64,000 bases of DNA, taken from the NCBI GenBank assembly GCA_009782825.1, contig WRII01000006.1:1-64000 (forward strand), in the 5' to 3' direction. The notes under the pieces were generated by a model, which saw only the letters and a program-made list of their open reading frames with translations, was not told the DNA's origin and searched no databases. This DNA is from Peptococcaceae bacterium (lineage in GTDB: Bacteria > Bacillota > Desulfitobacteriia > Desulfitobacteriales > Syntrophobotulaceae). Positions 40,418 to 48,569 of the stretch are shown here, piece after piece. Within the stretch, counting starts at the first letter, position 1. The number at the start of each line of letters is the position of its first letter. Made by a program: the position numbers and the translations under genes.

Positions 40418-41735
40418 CATGCGCTGTCCAAGGAAACATATCTATAGGCTGCACATCAGTAATTTTGTAGCAAGAACCCGTCTCCTGCCCTTCTCCAGCA
40501 ACATGCATCAGCCGCCCCAAATCCCGTGCCAAAGTCGCCGGATCGCAGGAAACATAGAGAATTTTTTCAGGCCGAAAACAGAGAAGCCTCTCAATCACAA
40601 CAGAACTGAGGCCTGCCCGAGGCGGATCAACTATGACAACATCAGGCGGCTCCAAAACCATCTCCGTGTCCATCGCCATCAGAACATCCTCCACTTTCCC
40701 AGCGATAAAACAACTCTTGCTAATCCCATTGCGCCGGGCGTTCCTCTCCGCGTCCCGCACCGCTTGAACATTTTCCTCAATCCCCACCACCTGACCGGCA
40801 TCACAGGCCAGCCCAAGGCCAAGCAAACCCACACCAGAATAAAGATCCCAAACCTTTTCGTCCCCTTTTAGCCCGGCCATTCTTGCCACCACCCTCACAA
40901 GAGCCTGGATCTGCCTCGTAGTAACCTGCAGAAAAGACCCCAGTGAAACATCGAATACCAGCTCTCCCACAGGATAGGTAAGATAGCCCCCTCTCTGGCC
41001 ATGGAGAACATGGGGTCCTTGAACCCTCCTCTTACCCATCGCATCCTCACGTATCGTCACCGATAACCGTCCCGCACCCTTTGCGCCCTTGGCTCCTTGA
41101 GTGCCCTTGGCTCCTTGAGCGCCCTTGGCCCCCTGCGCCCCCTTTCCGTCACCCCCTGTCAGATCCCTTTTCAACCGTCTCACTGCCTCATTCATACCCT
41201 TTGACAACAGCAAACACTCCGTGAATTCCACCACCTCATGACTGCGCACCCCGTAAAACCCCAACCGAACCCCATCCCAATGCAAAACCGATTTATTACG
41301 GTAGCGCCAAGGCTCATCCAGCCCAATAACCGGTTTCACCACCACCGACTTCCCCTCCACCTTAGCAATGCGGATCAGAGCCTCCTCAATCCACCGTTTT
41401 TTCCAATACAGCGTATCCTCATACCTCATATGCTGCAAAACACACCCGCCGCAGCGGCCAAACACCGAACACCTCGGCCTCTGCCGGGTACATACATACC
41501 CCTTTGGATCAAACCCCTGGCCCTCTTGCCCAGCAAAGCCAGACACAACCTCCAGCACCTGCGCCCGCCAAAAGTTTTTCCGGCGCCGAACCACCCGCAC
41601 GCGTCCCGTTTCCCCCGGCAACAGCCCCGGCACAAAAACCACAGGCGTCTCAGAAGACCGCGCCACCCCCGATCCGTCCGTAGCCAGAGTCTGCGCCCGA
41701 ATTACCAGAATATCCTTATCGACCCCTGCATCCAT
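40380..41735 (-). CDS. 23S rRNA (uracil-5-)-methyltransferase, RlmD/RumA-like
   Basis: A 451-residue TrmA-family enzyme that methylates uracil C5 in 23S rRNA using S-adenosylmethionine. It has an N-terminal TRAM domain, the iron-sulphur cysteines (C-x7-C-x5-C-x2-C around CTRQRPRCSVFGRCGGC), PWRYRNKS, the SAM motif DLYSGVGLLGLGL, VDPPRAGL and the catalytic YVSCDPATLARDL. A collagen-like repeat (GAQGAKGAQGAKGTQGAKGA) interrupts it, encoded by three 18-nt units at 41083-41136. The ATG at 41735 follows TGGGGGA. The CPBP protease gene lies 31 bp upstream. Its 3' end is the site repeated in the accessory region. Confidence 0.92.
   Translation of the reverse strand: MDAGVDKDILVIRAQTLATDGSGVARSSETPVVFVPGLLPGETGRVRVVRRRKNFWRAQVLEVVSGFAGQEGQGFDPKGYVCTRQRPRCSVFGRCGGCVLQHMRYEDTLYWKKRWIEEALIRIAKVEGKSVVVKPVIGLDEPWRYRNKSVLHWDGVRLGFYGVRSHEVVEFTECLLLSKGMNEAVRRLKRDLTGGDGKGAQGAKGAQGAKGTQGAKGAKGAGRLSVTIREDAMGKRRVQGPHVLHGQRGGYLTYPVGELVFDVSLGSFLQVTTRQIQALVRVVARMAGLKGDEKVWDLYSGVGLLGLGLACDAGQVVGIEENVQAVRDAERNARRNGISKSCFIAGKVEDVLMAMDTEMVLEPPDVVIVDPPRAGLSSVVIERLLCFRPEKILYVSCDPATLARDLGRLMHVAGEGQETGSCYKITDVQPIDMFPWTAHVECVVLMVRVRG
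41083..41136. repeat. In-frame 18-nt tandem repeat in the methyltransferase gene
   Basis: Three units of type GCGCCCTTGGCTCCTTGA lie head to tail (41083-41100, 41101-41118, 41119-41136). On the coding strand they add Gly-Ala-Lys/Gln triplets between the substrate and SAM domains. Confidence 0.85.
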
Positions 41736-41766
41736 GGTTATCCCCCATGCTTCCAAATTGTACACT

Positions 41767-42477
41767 CTAATCTCCCTGCCACACAACCACAACCACCATA
41801 ACCAAGTTCCACACCCCATGGGCCACAATACCCGGCCACAAACTGCGCGTCTTTTCAAACAGCCATGTCAATCCCACCGCCGCAACCAGCAACGGCAGAA
41901 ATCTAAAAACATCCCCATGACTCGCCGCAAAAATCAGGGCGCCTAAAAAAACCGCCTGCAACGAACCGCAAGACCTTCGTATCGGCGGATAAAGCATGCC
42001 GCGAAACAACAATTCCTCCACCATGGGCATCAACACCACAGCGCACAAACCTATCATCACAATCTGGAAAGGATCCTGGGCGCCTTGTAGAACCCTCTCA
42101 ATGCTTTGCGGAGCCGGCTGGCCAAAAATCCACCCCACCAGCATCATCACCGCAGACACCAAGAAAGCCAGACCCAGACCCGCCCCCATCCCCACAAACA
42201 GGTACCGCAAGCGAAAACGCCCAACCCCCAGCTGAGCCCAAGATCCCTTCAGCAGAGCCAATCCGCCCCAGACCAGCCCTACACCCACCACAAATCTACC
42301 GCAATAAGCGAAGAAGTGAGCAAAAAAGACCCCATCCATCTCACCCTCAACCGCCATATCCAGCCACCCCAAAGGGATCTGTATTCCATAATACAAAAGA
42401 AGGACAAAAAATGCCTGCCACAGGTTCCAGCACGGCGCCTCCATTCCCTCTAGCTTTTGATCCGTGTCATCCCGCAC
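41767..42477 (-). CDS. CPBP family intramembrane metalloprotease
   Basis: A 236-residue membrane protein of the CAAX protease/bacteriocin-processing (Abi) family. The three motifs are present: EELLFRG with flanking PMVEE, the second-helix FAASHGDVFRF and HGVWNLVM near the end. About six to seven hydrophobic segments. The start is GTG with AGGGAGGGGG upstream. Such proteins often have roles in bacteriocin immunity or protein processing, but the target cannot be inferred. It precedes the methyltransferase gene by 31 bp, so they may share a transcript. Confidence 0.9.
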   Translation of the reverse strand: MRDDTDQKLEGMEAPCWNLWQAFFVLLLYYGIQIPLGWLDMAVEGEMDGVFFAHFFAYCGRFVVGVGLVWGGLALLKGSWAQLGVGRFRLRYLFVGMGAGLGLAFLVSAVMMLVGWIFGQPAPQSIERVLQGAQDPFQIVMIGLCAVVLMPMVEELLFRGMLYPPIRRSCGSLQAVFLGALIFAASHGDVFRFLPLLVAAVGLTWLFEKTRSLWPGIVAHGVWNLVMVVVVVWQGD

Positions 42478-42699
42478 CAGACCCCCTCCCTCTTCTGTTC
42501 ACTCCAAACCATTTTAGCACAAAGTATGAGGACATGGAAAATCCGGACAGCGCATAATATTTCCAATATAAGTAAACCATAGGGCAAGTCCCTTTTCAGT
42601 GACCCGCAGAGACTCCCGCGCCCTTCACTTTCAACATTAAAAGATTTTTTCTTCCGAAGAGGTGAAATTCTGACCACGTAGAATTAAAGTAGAATAGCA

Positions 42700-42745
42700 G
42701 TTGAAGTTGATATCCTTCAACAAATCTGGTATTGTAAAATATAAT
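42700..42745 (+). promoter_or_regulatory. Possible promoter and small palindrome upstream of P-loop gene
   Basis: A 7-bp stem (GTTGAAG at 42700-42706 with CTTCAAC at 42715-42721) overlaps a weak -35-like TTCAAC, and TATAAT lies at 42740-42745. This is the only regulatory-looking feature in the 300-bp gap 42478-42777. Confidence 0.4.
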
Positions 42746-42777
42746 ATTATTTTATCAAAACAGAAGGGGTGTTTACT

Positions 42778-43536
42778 ATGGAGCAGACAGCAAGTGCCTT
42801 CGAGACATTTTCCCCCGGCAGCCATCTCATCATTGGAGATGCCGGATCCGGCAAAACCCGACTGATGTGGGCTGCCTTACAAAGTAATTTCCTTGAAAGT
42901 GACGCCATAAATATTGTCCTCACAGACTCCCAGAAAAACGCCTGGTACCTGCCCTCCCAGAAACCCATCATCACACTGGATCCCTACTCCACAGACATCT
43001 CCTGGGCCTCCAACCCCACCCAATCCGGCATATATTATTGCGCCTGCGATTATATACCCCGAATCATTACATTCATGGAATGTCTATCCACATGGTCCAT
43101 CCAAAGCGAACATAAAAAAGAGTCCGTACGTCAACCCCTGCGGCTCTTCCTCGACTTCTCCTCCAAACACTGGCTCCTCCCCGAGTTCATTGAGCAAGTC
43201 TCCCGACTGCACTACATCAGCAGCACCCGGGCCGAAGACCACAACCACCCCATCGAACTCTGGACCTCTCAAGGCCTGTCCGCAAAAGTCCCCAAAAAAA
43301 TCCGCACCTTCTTCTCCGACTTTCATATCATCGTTCTCAATCCCGCACCCGCCGGTTGGGCTCAAGACATCACCACCTGGCTGGGAACCCCCAGCAGCGC
43401 TCCCAGTGCAGCCGCCGCCTGTCTCCAAAACGCCGACTTCCAAAAGCCTTCAGGATTCTATTACGCCACACAAGACGGCAGCCTCTCGCTTTACAGCAAT
43501 CAAATACAGATCCAGGACACAGCAGCTAAGGCTTAA
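42778..43536 (+). CDS. P-loop ATP/GTP-binding protein of unknown function
   Basis: A 252-residue protein with a clear Walker A motif near the N-terminus (IIGDAGSGKTRLMW) and a possible Walker B-type hydrophobic strand (FHIIVLNPAPAG) near residue 190. There is no signal peptide or membrane segment. The family is not recognised; the compact size and SPGSHLIIGDAGSGKT wording recall RecA/VirB4-like ATPases but this is weak. AAGGGG precedes the ATG at 42778. It converges with the MBL-fold gene, overlapping it by four bases. The coding strand is strongly C-rich, as expected for a long-resident gene on this strand. Confidence 0.65.
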   Translation: MEQTASAFETFSPGSHLIIGDAGSGKTRLMWAALQSNFLESDAINIVLTDSQKNAWYLPSQKPIITLDPYSTDISWASNPTQSGIYYCACDYIPRIITFMECLSTWSIQSEHKKESVRQPLRLFLDFSSKHWLLPEFIEQVSRLHYISSTRAEDHNHPIELWTSQGLSAKVPKKIRTFFSDFHIIVLNPAPAGWAQDITTWLGTPSSAPSAAAACLQNADFQKPSGFYYATQDGSLSLYSNQIQIQDTAAKA

Positions 43537-44234
43537 ACAGCACATTCGTCGCCCCGCTTCTTTATCGGAACAACATCCGTCAACCCTTGAATATCCGTAT
43601 AAAAAGACTCCGGCGGGTCAAACCTCTCTCCAAAATGCATAGGCGCCAACAGTTTCGGCCGAATAGCCGCCGCAAACTCTACCGCCCCACGGTAATACTC
43701 AATCTCCATCCTCGGATCCACAGGGAAAAAAGCCACATCAGGCTCGTGAATACAAGCGCCAATACCCTCCAAAATCCCCCTGAAATCAGCCTCCGCCTTA
43801 TGAATAAAAGCCGCATCCGCCTCATTCTTCCAGTCCCACAAATTAAAATCCCCCGCATGAAACAGAAGCTTATCATGCCACCAAATCGCAAAAGAGCACC
43901 CCTCGTCAGTGCTGCCAAAAGCATGAATCTGCGCCCCCGATATCACCAGCTTCTGCCCAGGCGAAATATAGTTAACACGAGCCGCCGCCGGGATACGACC
44001 CCGGCTTCTTTCTTCGATATCAGAAGACAGAATATATTTGATATTCGAATTCTTATGGCTCCACTCAAAAATATGAGACGAAAAATGATCCCCATGGGCA
44101 TGGGTCGCCAGCACAAGAACTCTCTCAAACCCCCTAAGGTCAGAAAGAGGCTCTTTTTCTGCGCAATCAATAATAAGCAGATCATTGCCCGCCAGCATTT
44201 CGAACCCACTATTCCCTAAATATCGTATCTGCAT
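43533..44234 (-). CDS. MBL-fold metallohydrolase
   Basis: A 233-residue metallo-beta-lactamase-fold protein of the UlaG-like group. The zinc motif THAHGDHF is at about 44-51, further ligands are likely in FHAGDFNLWDW and the closing histidine in APMHFGERF. The N-terminal MQIRYLGNSGFEM is typical. Substrate unknown. The gene lies 101 bp from comM and overlaps the P-loop gene at its 3' end. Confidence 0.88.
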   Translation of the reverse strand: MQIRYLGNSGFEMLAGNDLLIIDCAEKEPLSDLRGFERVLVLATHAHGDHFSSHIFEWSHKNSNIKYILSSDIEERSRGRIPAAARVNYISPGQKLVISGAQIHAFGSTDEGCSFAIWWHDKLLFHAGDFNLWDWKNEADAAFIHKAEADFRGILEGIGACIHEPDVAFFPVDPRMEIEYYRGAVEFAAAIRPKLLAPMHFGERFDPPESFYTDIQGLTDVVPIKKRGDECAV

Positions 44235-44261
44235 AGCCCCTCCTCTTTACAGCCCCTTACA

Positions 44262-44370
44262 CTCTCAACTTACAACAGCGTCCAACACCCTATAGGACAT
44301 TCTCGCTTCCCGCCTCTCACTACAGACTTCACCTCTCAACTTACACCAGCGTCCAACACCCTATAGGACA
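44262..44370. repeat. Direct repeat of the comM 3' end
   Basis: A 38-bp sequence at 44333-44370, which contains the last codons and stop of comM, is repeated at 44262-44299 with a single mismatch. The two are separated by 33 bp. The outer copy has no coding context, so the gene end looks duplicated, as after site-specific integration or slippage. Confidence 0.85.
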
Positions 44371-46003
44371 GCGCTTCCGCAATATGTTCCGGCCCGATAT
44401 CCTTTTTCTGCGCCAGATCCGCAATAGACCGGGCAACACGCAATACCCTATCATGTCCCCTGGCACTCAGTTTATTCCCCTCATATACCCGTTTCAACAA
44501 ACGCCGGCTCGGCTCGTCCAACCGACAGATCTTCCGCATCACAGCAGCACTCATACGCGCGTTAGTTAAAACCCCTTCAGCCAATCCAGCCTCCCGCAGC
44601 CGTTCCTGCTGACTGAGCCGGGCTGCGGCAACACGCCGCGCAATAACCGCCGACGGTTCCTCCACACTTGGCCCATGCAGCTCCTCATAGCCAAGAGACG
44701 ACACCTCAATATGAATATCAAAACGATCCAGCAACGGCCCGGAAATACGGCCGCGATACTGTCTGATCTGATTCGGTGAGCAGCAACAAGCGCGGCCAGA
44801 ATCCCCAAAATACCCACAAGGGCAAGGATTCATAGTCGCAATCAGGCTCAACCGCGCCGGAAAATCCGCCTTCCATTTTTGCCGGACAATATGAACCACC
44901 CCCTCCTCCAAAGGCTGACGCAGAGCCTCAAGAACCTCCCGCGAAAATTCCGGCATCTCATCCAGAAACAGCACCCCATGATCCGCCAGCGCCACTTCCC
45001 CCGGCAAAACCCTCTGCCCACCCCCCATCATCGCCGCCAACGTCGCCGTATGGTGAGGACTGCGAAAAGGTCTCTGTCGAATAAGAGGATCCCCCTGACC
45101 CCGCTTCTGACCCCGCTCCTGAAGCGGAACCGCCAACAACCCCGCCAAAGAATAAACCTGCGTAACCTGCAAACACTCCTCGCGGCACATCGGCGGCAAA
45201 ATCCCGGCAAAAGCCTTCGCCATCAAAGTCTTCCCCACTCCCGGCGGCCCAATCATCAGAGCATTATGCCCTCCCGCCGCCGCCACTTCCAAAGCCCGCT
45301 TCACCTGCTTATGCCCACGAACATGGCAAAAATCCGGTTCCCGTTCCCTTACCTGCTCCAACCCCTCCTGAACCCTTGGGTCACCCCCGGACTTTGCCTC
45401 CCCTTTTCCTCCCGAACCCAGCTGAGCAGACTCCCCTGCCTGCAACGGCACAGCACAGTCGATATCCTCCACCTGCACATTGTCACAGTTCAAAATCCCT
45501 GCCAATTCCGACAGCATAGTCACGCCGCAGCAGGGAACCTCCTCAATCAGTTGAGCCTCAGCCAGGTTCTCCTCCGCCACCACAAGAACCCTCACCCCTT
45601 CCTCTTTATTCCCCTGCTGCCGCAGCGCCAACGCCAGCGTCAGAATCCCTGTCACCGGGCGCACACGCCCTTCCAAAGACAACTCCCCTGACAGAACATA
45701 CCCCTCCAAATCCGCAGGCAGATGCCCCAACGCCGCCAAGATCCCCGTGGCAATAGCCAGATCCAGCCCCGACCCCTCCTTGCGCACATCCGCCGGCGCC
45801 AAATTCACAGTAATACGCTGCATCGGAAAAGAAAACCCACAATTACGAATCGCCGCACGCACACGCTCCCGCGCCTCCCGCACCGCCGCCGTAGGCAATC
45901 CCACAATTTCAAAAGCCGGCAACCCATTAGCAATATCCACTTCAACCCGCACAAAATGGGCCTTCAGGCCCTCCACACACATCCCCCAAACCGAAGCCAC
46001 CAT
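44336..46003 (-). CDS. comM: ComM/YifB-type AAA+ ATPase (Mg chelatase-like)
   Basis: A 555-residue YifB/ComM-family ATPase. The N-terminal Lon-type S5 domain (FEIVGLPTAAVREARERVRAAI, VNLAPADVRKEGSGLDLAIA) is followed by the AAA+ module with GPPGVGKTLMAKAFAGILP (Walker A), FLDEMPEFSREVLEALRQPLEE and the C-terminal LSARGHDRVLRVARSIADL. ComM helps branch migration during natural transformation in some bacteria. A glycine-rich insert (GSGGKGEAKSGGD) precedes the AAA+ module. It follows rnhB and yraN in the conserved order. Confidence 0.93.
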   Translation of the reverse strand: MVASVWGMCVEGLKAHFVRVEVDIANGLPAFEIVGLPTAAVREARERVRAAIRNCGFSFPMQRITVNLAPADVRKEGSGLDLAIATGILAALGHLPADLEGYVLSGELSLEGRVRPVTGILTLALALRQQGNKEEGVRVLVVAEENLAEAQLIEEVPCCGVTMLSELAGILNCDNVQVEDIDCAVPLQAGESAQLGSGGKGEAKSGGDPRVQEGLEQVREREPDFCHVRGHKQVKRALEVAAAGGHNALMIGPPGVGKTLMAKAFAGILPPMCREECLQVTQVYSLAGLLAVPLQERGQKRGQGDPLIRQRPFRSPHHTATLAAMMGGGQRVLPGEVALADHGVLFLDEMPEFSREVLEALRQPLEEGVVHIVRQKWKADFPARLSLIATMNPCPCGYFGDSGRACCCSPNQIRQYRGRISGPLLDRFDIHIEVSSLGYEELHGPSVEEPSAVIARRVAAARLSQQERLREAGLAEGVLTNARMSAAVMRKICRLDEPSRRLLKRVYEGNKLSARGHDRVLRVARSIADLAQKKDIGPEHIAEALSYRVLDAGVS

Positions 46004-46019
46004 GCTCTAAGGACTCCTT

Positions 46020-46382
46020 TCAAAAAGCCCCTTTGATCCAACGGATGTTAACATCATCAGGCTCATAAGTAATAGCCACCACATCAAACCGCATAGGCGG
46101 CCACTGATCATACTTCTTTTCACATAAATACCTTGCCGCCAAAGCCCTAAGCCTCTCACGCTTCACATGAGTGACACTCTCTTCAGCCGTCCCCATCTTC
46201 AAAGCACCATGGCGCGTACGCACCTCCACAAACACCAGCTCCTCGCCCTCCATGGCCACAATATCAATCTCACCGCGAGAGCAGCGATAGTTGCGCGCAA
46301 TAATATCGAAACCCGCATCCGTCAAATAATCAGCCGCCATATTCTCCCCCATGCGCCCTAACTCTTGCCGTTCCTTTGACAT
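46020..46382 (-). CDS. yraN: YraN/UPF0102 endonuclease-like protein
   Basis: A 120-residue protein of the UPF0102 family with a restriction-endonuclease-like core: GRMGENMAADYLTDAGFDIIARNYR followed by GEIDIVAMEGEELVFVEVRTR, the D-x(n)-E-V-K type site here being EVR. It lies between rnhB and comM as in most Clostridia and overlaps the rnhB 3' end by 53 bp. Confidence 0.92.
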   Translation of the reverse strand: MSKERQELGRMGENMAADYLTDAGFDIIARNYRCSRGEIDIVAMEGEELVFVEVRTRHGALKMGTAEESVTHVKRERLRALAARYLCEKKYDQWPPMRFDVVAITYEPDDVNIRWIKGAF

Positions 46383-47154
46383 CTATCACCCCATCCTTCC
46401 CATCAACCCCCATCAACCCCTTCACAGGAGCAAAACTCATCCGATGCAGTGGACAGGGACCCAAGCGCCGCAACGCTTCCCTATGTTCCTGTGTCCCATA
46501 CCCCTTATGCTTGTCAAAGCCATAGCCAGGATAAATCACACTGTACTCAGTCATGATACGATCCCTCGCCACCTTGGCCAAAATCGACGCCGCGGCAATA
46601 CTGGCACTCCGGGCATCCCCGCCAATAACAGCCTGTTGATAGGGCGTCTCCCACGTTTCCCCCGATATCATCAACTCTTTTGCAAATCGAGCCCTGTCCA
46701 AAGTATCCCGCCCATCAATAAGCAGAGCCTCCGGACGAGGCACAAGAGCGCAGACAGCCTGACACATGGCCTTGAGCGTCGCCTGAAGGATATTGAGAAC
46801 CTCAATGTCCCGTTCATCGACACTGGCCACAGACCACGCTATGGCCTGATCCTTGATCCCCACAGCCAACTTCTCCCGGCGCCTCGGCGTCAGTTTTTTG
46901 GAATCCTTCAGACCCGGAAGATCAAAGTCACAGGGCAAAATACAAGCTGCGGCAACCACCGGTCCGGCCCAAGGGCCACGCCCCACCTCATCAATGCCCG
47001 CAATCCTTGCATATCCCCGCTCCCAAAGAGCACACTCCAACCCCAAGAGTTTCTCCTCCGCGAAAATCCCAGAGGATTCCCTTGTTCTTGGAGACTCCAT
47101 CTTGCCTTTCAGGTCGTTCCCACCTTTTTCTGCTCTTTTTTGATTATTTTCCAT
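46330..47154 (-). CDS. rnhB: Ribonuclease HII
   Basis: A 274-residue (or 256 from the ATG at 47100) RNase HII that removes ribonucleotides from DNA. IAGIDEVGRGPWAGPVVAAA holds the first two acidic catalytic residues; LLIDGRDTL and ASILAKVARDR follow. The C-terminal 45 residues after PLHRMSFAPV exceed the usual length and are rich in Gly/Lys/Asp. No strong ribosome binding site marks the 47154 start; AAAGG lies close to the 47100 ATG. The first choice would overlap the small frame described at 47109-47270. Confidence 0.92.
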   Translation of the reverse strand: MENNQKRAEKGGNDLKGKMESPRTRESSGIFAEEKLLGLECALWERGYARIAGIDEVGRGPWAGPVVAAACILPCDFDLPGLKDSKKLTPRRREKLAVGIKDQAIAWSVASVDERDIEVLNILQATLKAMCQAVCALVPRPEALLIDGRDTLDRARFAKELMISGETWETPYQQAVIGGDARSASIAAASILAKVARDRIMTEYSVIYPGYGFDKHKGYGTQEHREALRRLGPCPLHRMSFAPVKGLMGVDGKDGVIDVKGTARVRAHGGEYGG

Positions 47155-47270
47155 TTCTTATGCTTTCTATTTCGACTATTTCGACCAATTTGGCAAAATA
47201 CCTTCTTGCCTTGGAATAGATCTTTTTCAAAAAACAAATAACATGCAAAAACCAAAAAAACCAACACCAT
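47109..47270 (-). CDS. Possible small membrane protein upstream of rnhB
   Basis: A 53-codon frame encoding one hydrophobic helix (VLVFLVFACYLFF) and a strongly basic tail (RNRKHKKWKIIKKEQKK). This is a plausible single-pass small protein, but its ribosome binding site (GGGGG) is too far upstream and the frame overlaps the longer rnhB start. Treat as tentative. Confidence 0.25.
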   Translation of the reverse strand: MVLVFLVFACYLFFEKDLFQGKKVFCQIGRNSRNRKHKKWKIIKKEQKKVGTT

Positions 47271-47305
47271 GATACACCATAACGCACCCCCTGAGAAATC
47301 AATGC

Positions 47306-47332
47306 AAAAAAGGATGCCGAAGCATCCTTTTT
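47306..47332 (-). terminator. Rho-independent terminator of the ncRNA
   Basis: A stem of AAAAAGGATGC against GCATCCTTTTT around a TTCG loop (minus strand), followed by a T-run. It can work in both directions. Confidence 0.85.
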
Positions 47333-47521
47333 GTCCAGTCTGTCGTATGAGGTCTGGTTTTCTGACCCCGCACAAAGCAGGTGGGCACCTGGACGTGTCT
47401 TTCCACCTTCTTCCAAAGAGACCCTGTCTCTAGGGAAGCCTGATGTACTCAAAACATCACTTCAGTTCCCTGTCAAGAAATAGGATCAAAACCTAGATCA
47501 TCACACGAGCAGAACAGATTC
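47333..47521 (-). ncRNA. ssrS: Structured non-coding RNA, 6S RNA candidate
   Basis: The 314-bp gap between panB and the rnhB frames carries signs of an independent RNA on the minus strand: TATAAT at 47533-47528, about 190 nt without coding content, and a strong terminator at 47332-47306. The two ends pair over 11 bp: TCGTGTGA (47508-47501) with TCATACGA (47350-47343) extended by CTG/CAG across a one-base bulge. Inside, hairpins form from GGGAA with TTCCC flanking GTGATG/CATCA, from GAGAC-AGG-GTCTC and from GGTC/GACC. Length, closing stem and long internal stem fit 6S RNA of Bacillota. The 6S name is my inference; the structured RNA itself is well supported. Confidence 0.6.
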
Positions 47522-47584
47522 ATCAGTATTATAACACGAACTTCTCAAAAAATCTCTTGGTAAGCTATGGAATTTTTCTCTCGA

Positions 47585-48424
47585 TCAACTCTCGATCAAC
47601 TCCCTCAATTCCTGAGCTATAACCGGATCCATCAAAAAACAATGCTTCTCCTCAGGAAACATGTGCGACTTAACCTCCTGATTATAGCACGCAAGAGCCT
47701 CAACAACCTTCTGACCCAAATCCGCATAGTTTTTAGAAAATTTTGGTTTAAACCGGTCAAACAACCCCAAGAGATCCTGCAGCACCAGCACCTGACCATC
47801 ACACCCTCTGCCGGCGCCAATCCCAATCGTCGGAATGTCAAGGCTCCGGGAAATGATCTCTCCCAAAACCTCCGGGATCGCTTCCAAAACAATCATAAAA
47901 GCCCCCGCCTCCTGCAGCGCCTTGGCATCCTCCAGCAACTCCAAAGACCTAGCCAGATCCTTGCCTTGAACCTTGAATCCGCCCAATTGCGCCGCACTTT
48001 GCGGCGTCAGCCCAATATGGCCCACCACCGGAACCCCGGCACGGCTGAGGGCACGCACCTGACGCACCTGTGTGCGCCCCCCCTCCAATTTAACCGCGTC
48101 AGCGCCGCCCTGCTGGATCAAGATCGCGGAATTCTCCAAGGTCTTTTTGACGCTGGTATAGCTTAAGTACGGCAGATCCGCCACAACAAAAGTTTCCCCG
48201 GCCCCTCGGCGCACCGGTTTGGTGTGATGCAGCATATCCTCCATAGTTACAGGCGCCGTAGACTCATACCCGAGCACCACCATCCCCAAGGAATCCCCCA
48301 CAAGAATACAGTCCACACCGGCCCGCTCAGCTGACTGCGCCATAGGATAATCGTAAGCTGTAACCATGCTGATTTTGATCTCATTCTGTTTCATGTCCCG
48401 GAAATCCACAACCGTTTTTTTCAT
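47585..48424 (-). CDS. panB: 3-methyl-2-oxobutanoate hydroxymethyltransferase
   Basis: A 279-residue PanB, making ketopantoate from 2-oxoisovalerate and methylene-tetrahydrofolate, the first step to pantothenate and CoA. The typical motifs are ISMVTAYDYPMAQSAERAGVD, ILVGDSLGMVVLGY (metal-binding Asp), ADLPYLSY, VKLEGG, VVGHIGLTPQSA and the catalytic-glutamate region MIVLEAIPE. The C-terminus is somewhat longer than minimal. panC and panD are not adjacent. Confidence 0.95.
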   Translation of the reverse strand: MKKTVVDFRDMKQNEIKISMVTAYDYPMAQSAERAGVDCILVGDSLGMVVLGYESTAPVTMEDMLHHTKPVRRGAGETFVVADLPYLSYTSVKKTLENSAILIQQGGADAVKLEGGRTQVRQVRALSRAGVPVVGHIGLTPQSAAQLGGFKVQGKDLARSLELLEDAKALQEAGAFMIVLEAIPEVLGEIISRSLDIPTIGIGAGRGCDGQVLVLQDLLGLFDRFKPKFSKNYADLGQKVVEALACYNQEVKSHMFPEEKHCFLMDPVIAQELRELIES

Positions 48425-48569
48425 ACAGCCCTCCCCTTAGGAACCCTCCTCGGAATCAACTTGGCATTTCAGAACAGTCCCTCATCAACGCATGTAATAG
48501 TTTAAAAATTTGAGCATAGTTTGTATTAGAGTTCAGACCTTATCCTCACTCTCCTAGGAGGTAATCAAA

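Noticed and set aside
42778-43536. P-loop protein as part of a conjugation or defence system
   Set aside because: Only a Walker A motif is recognisable, and the neighbours (CPBP protease and MBL-fold protein) give no support for such a system.
47144-47452. A 102-codon minus-strand frame overlapping the ncRNA
   Set aside because: It runs through the closing stem and terminator of the structured RNA, and its start has no convincing ribosome binding site.
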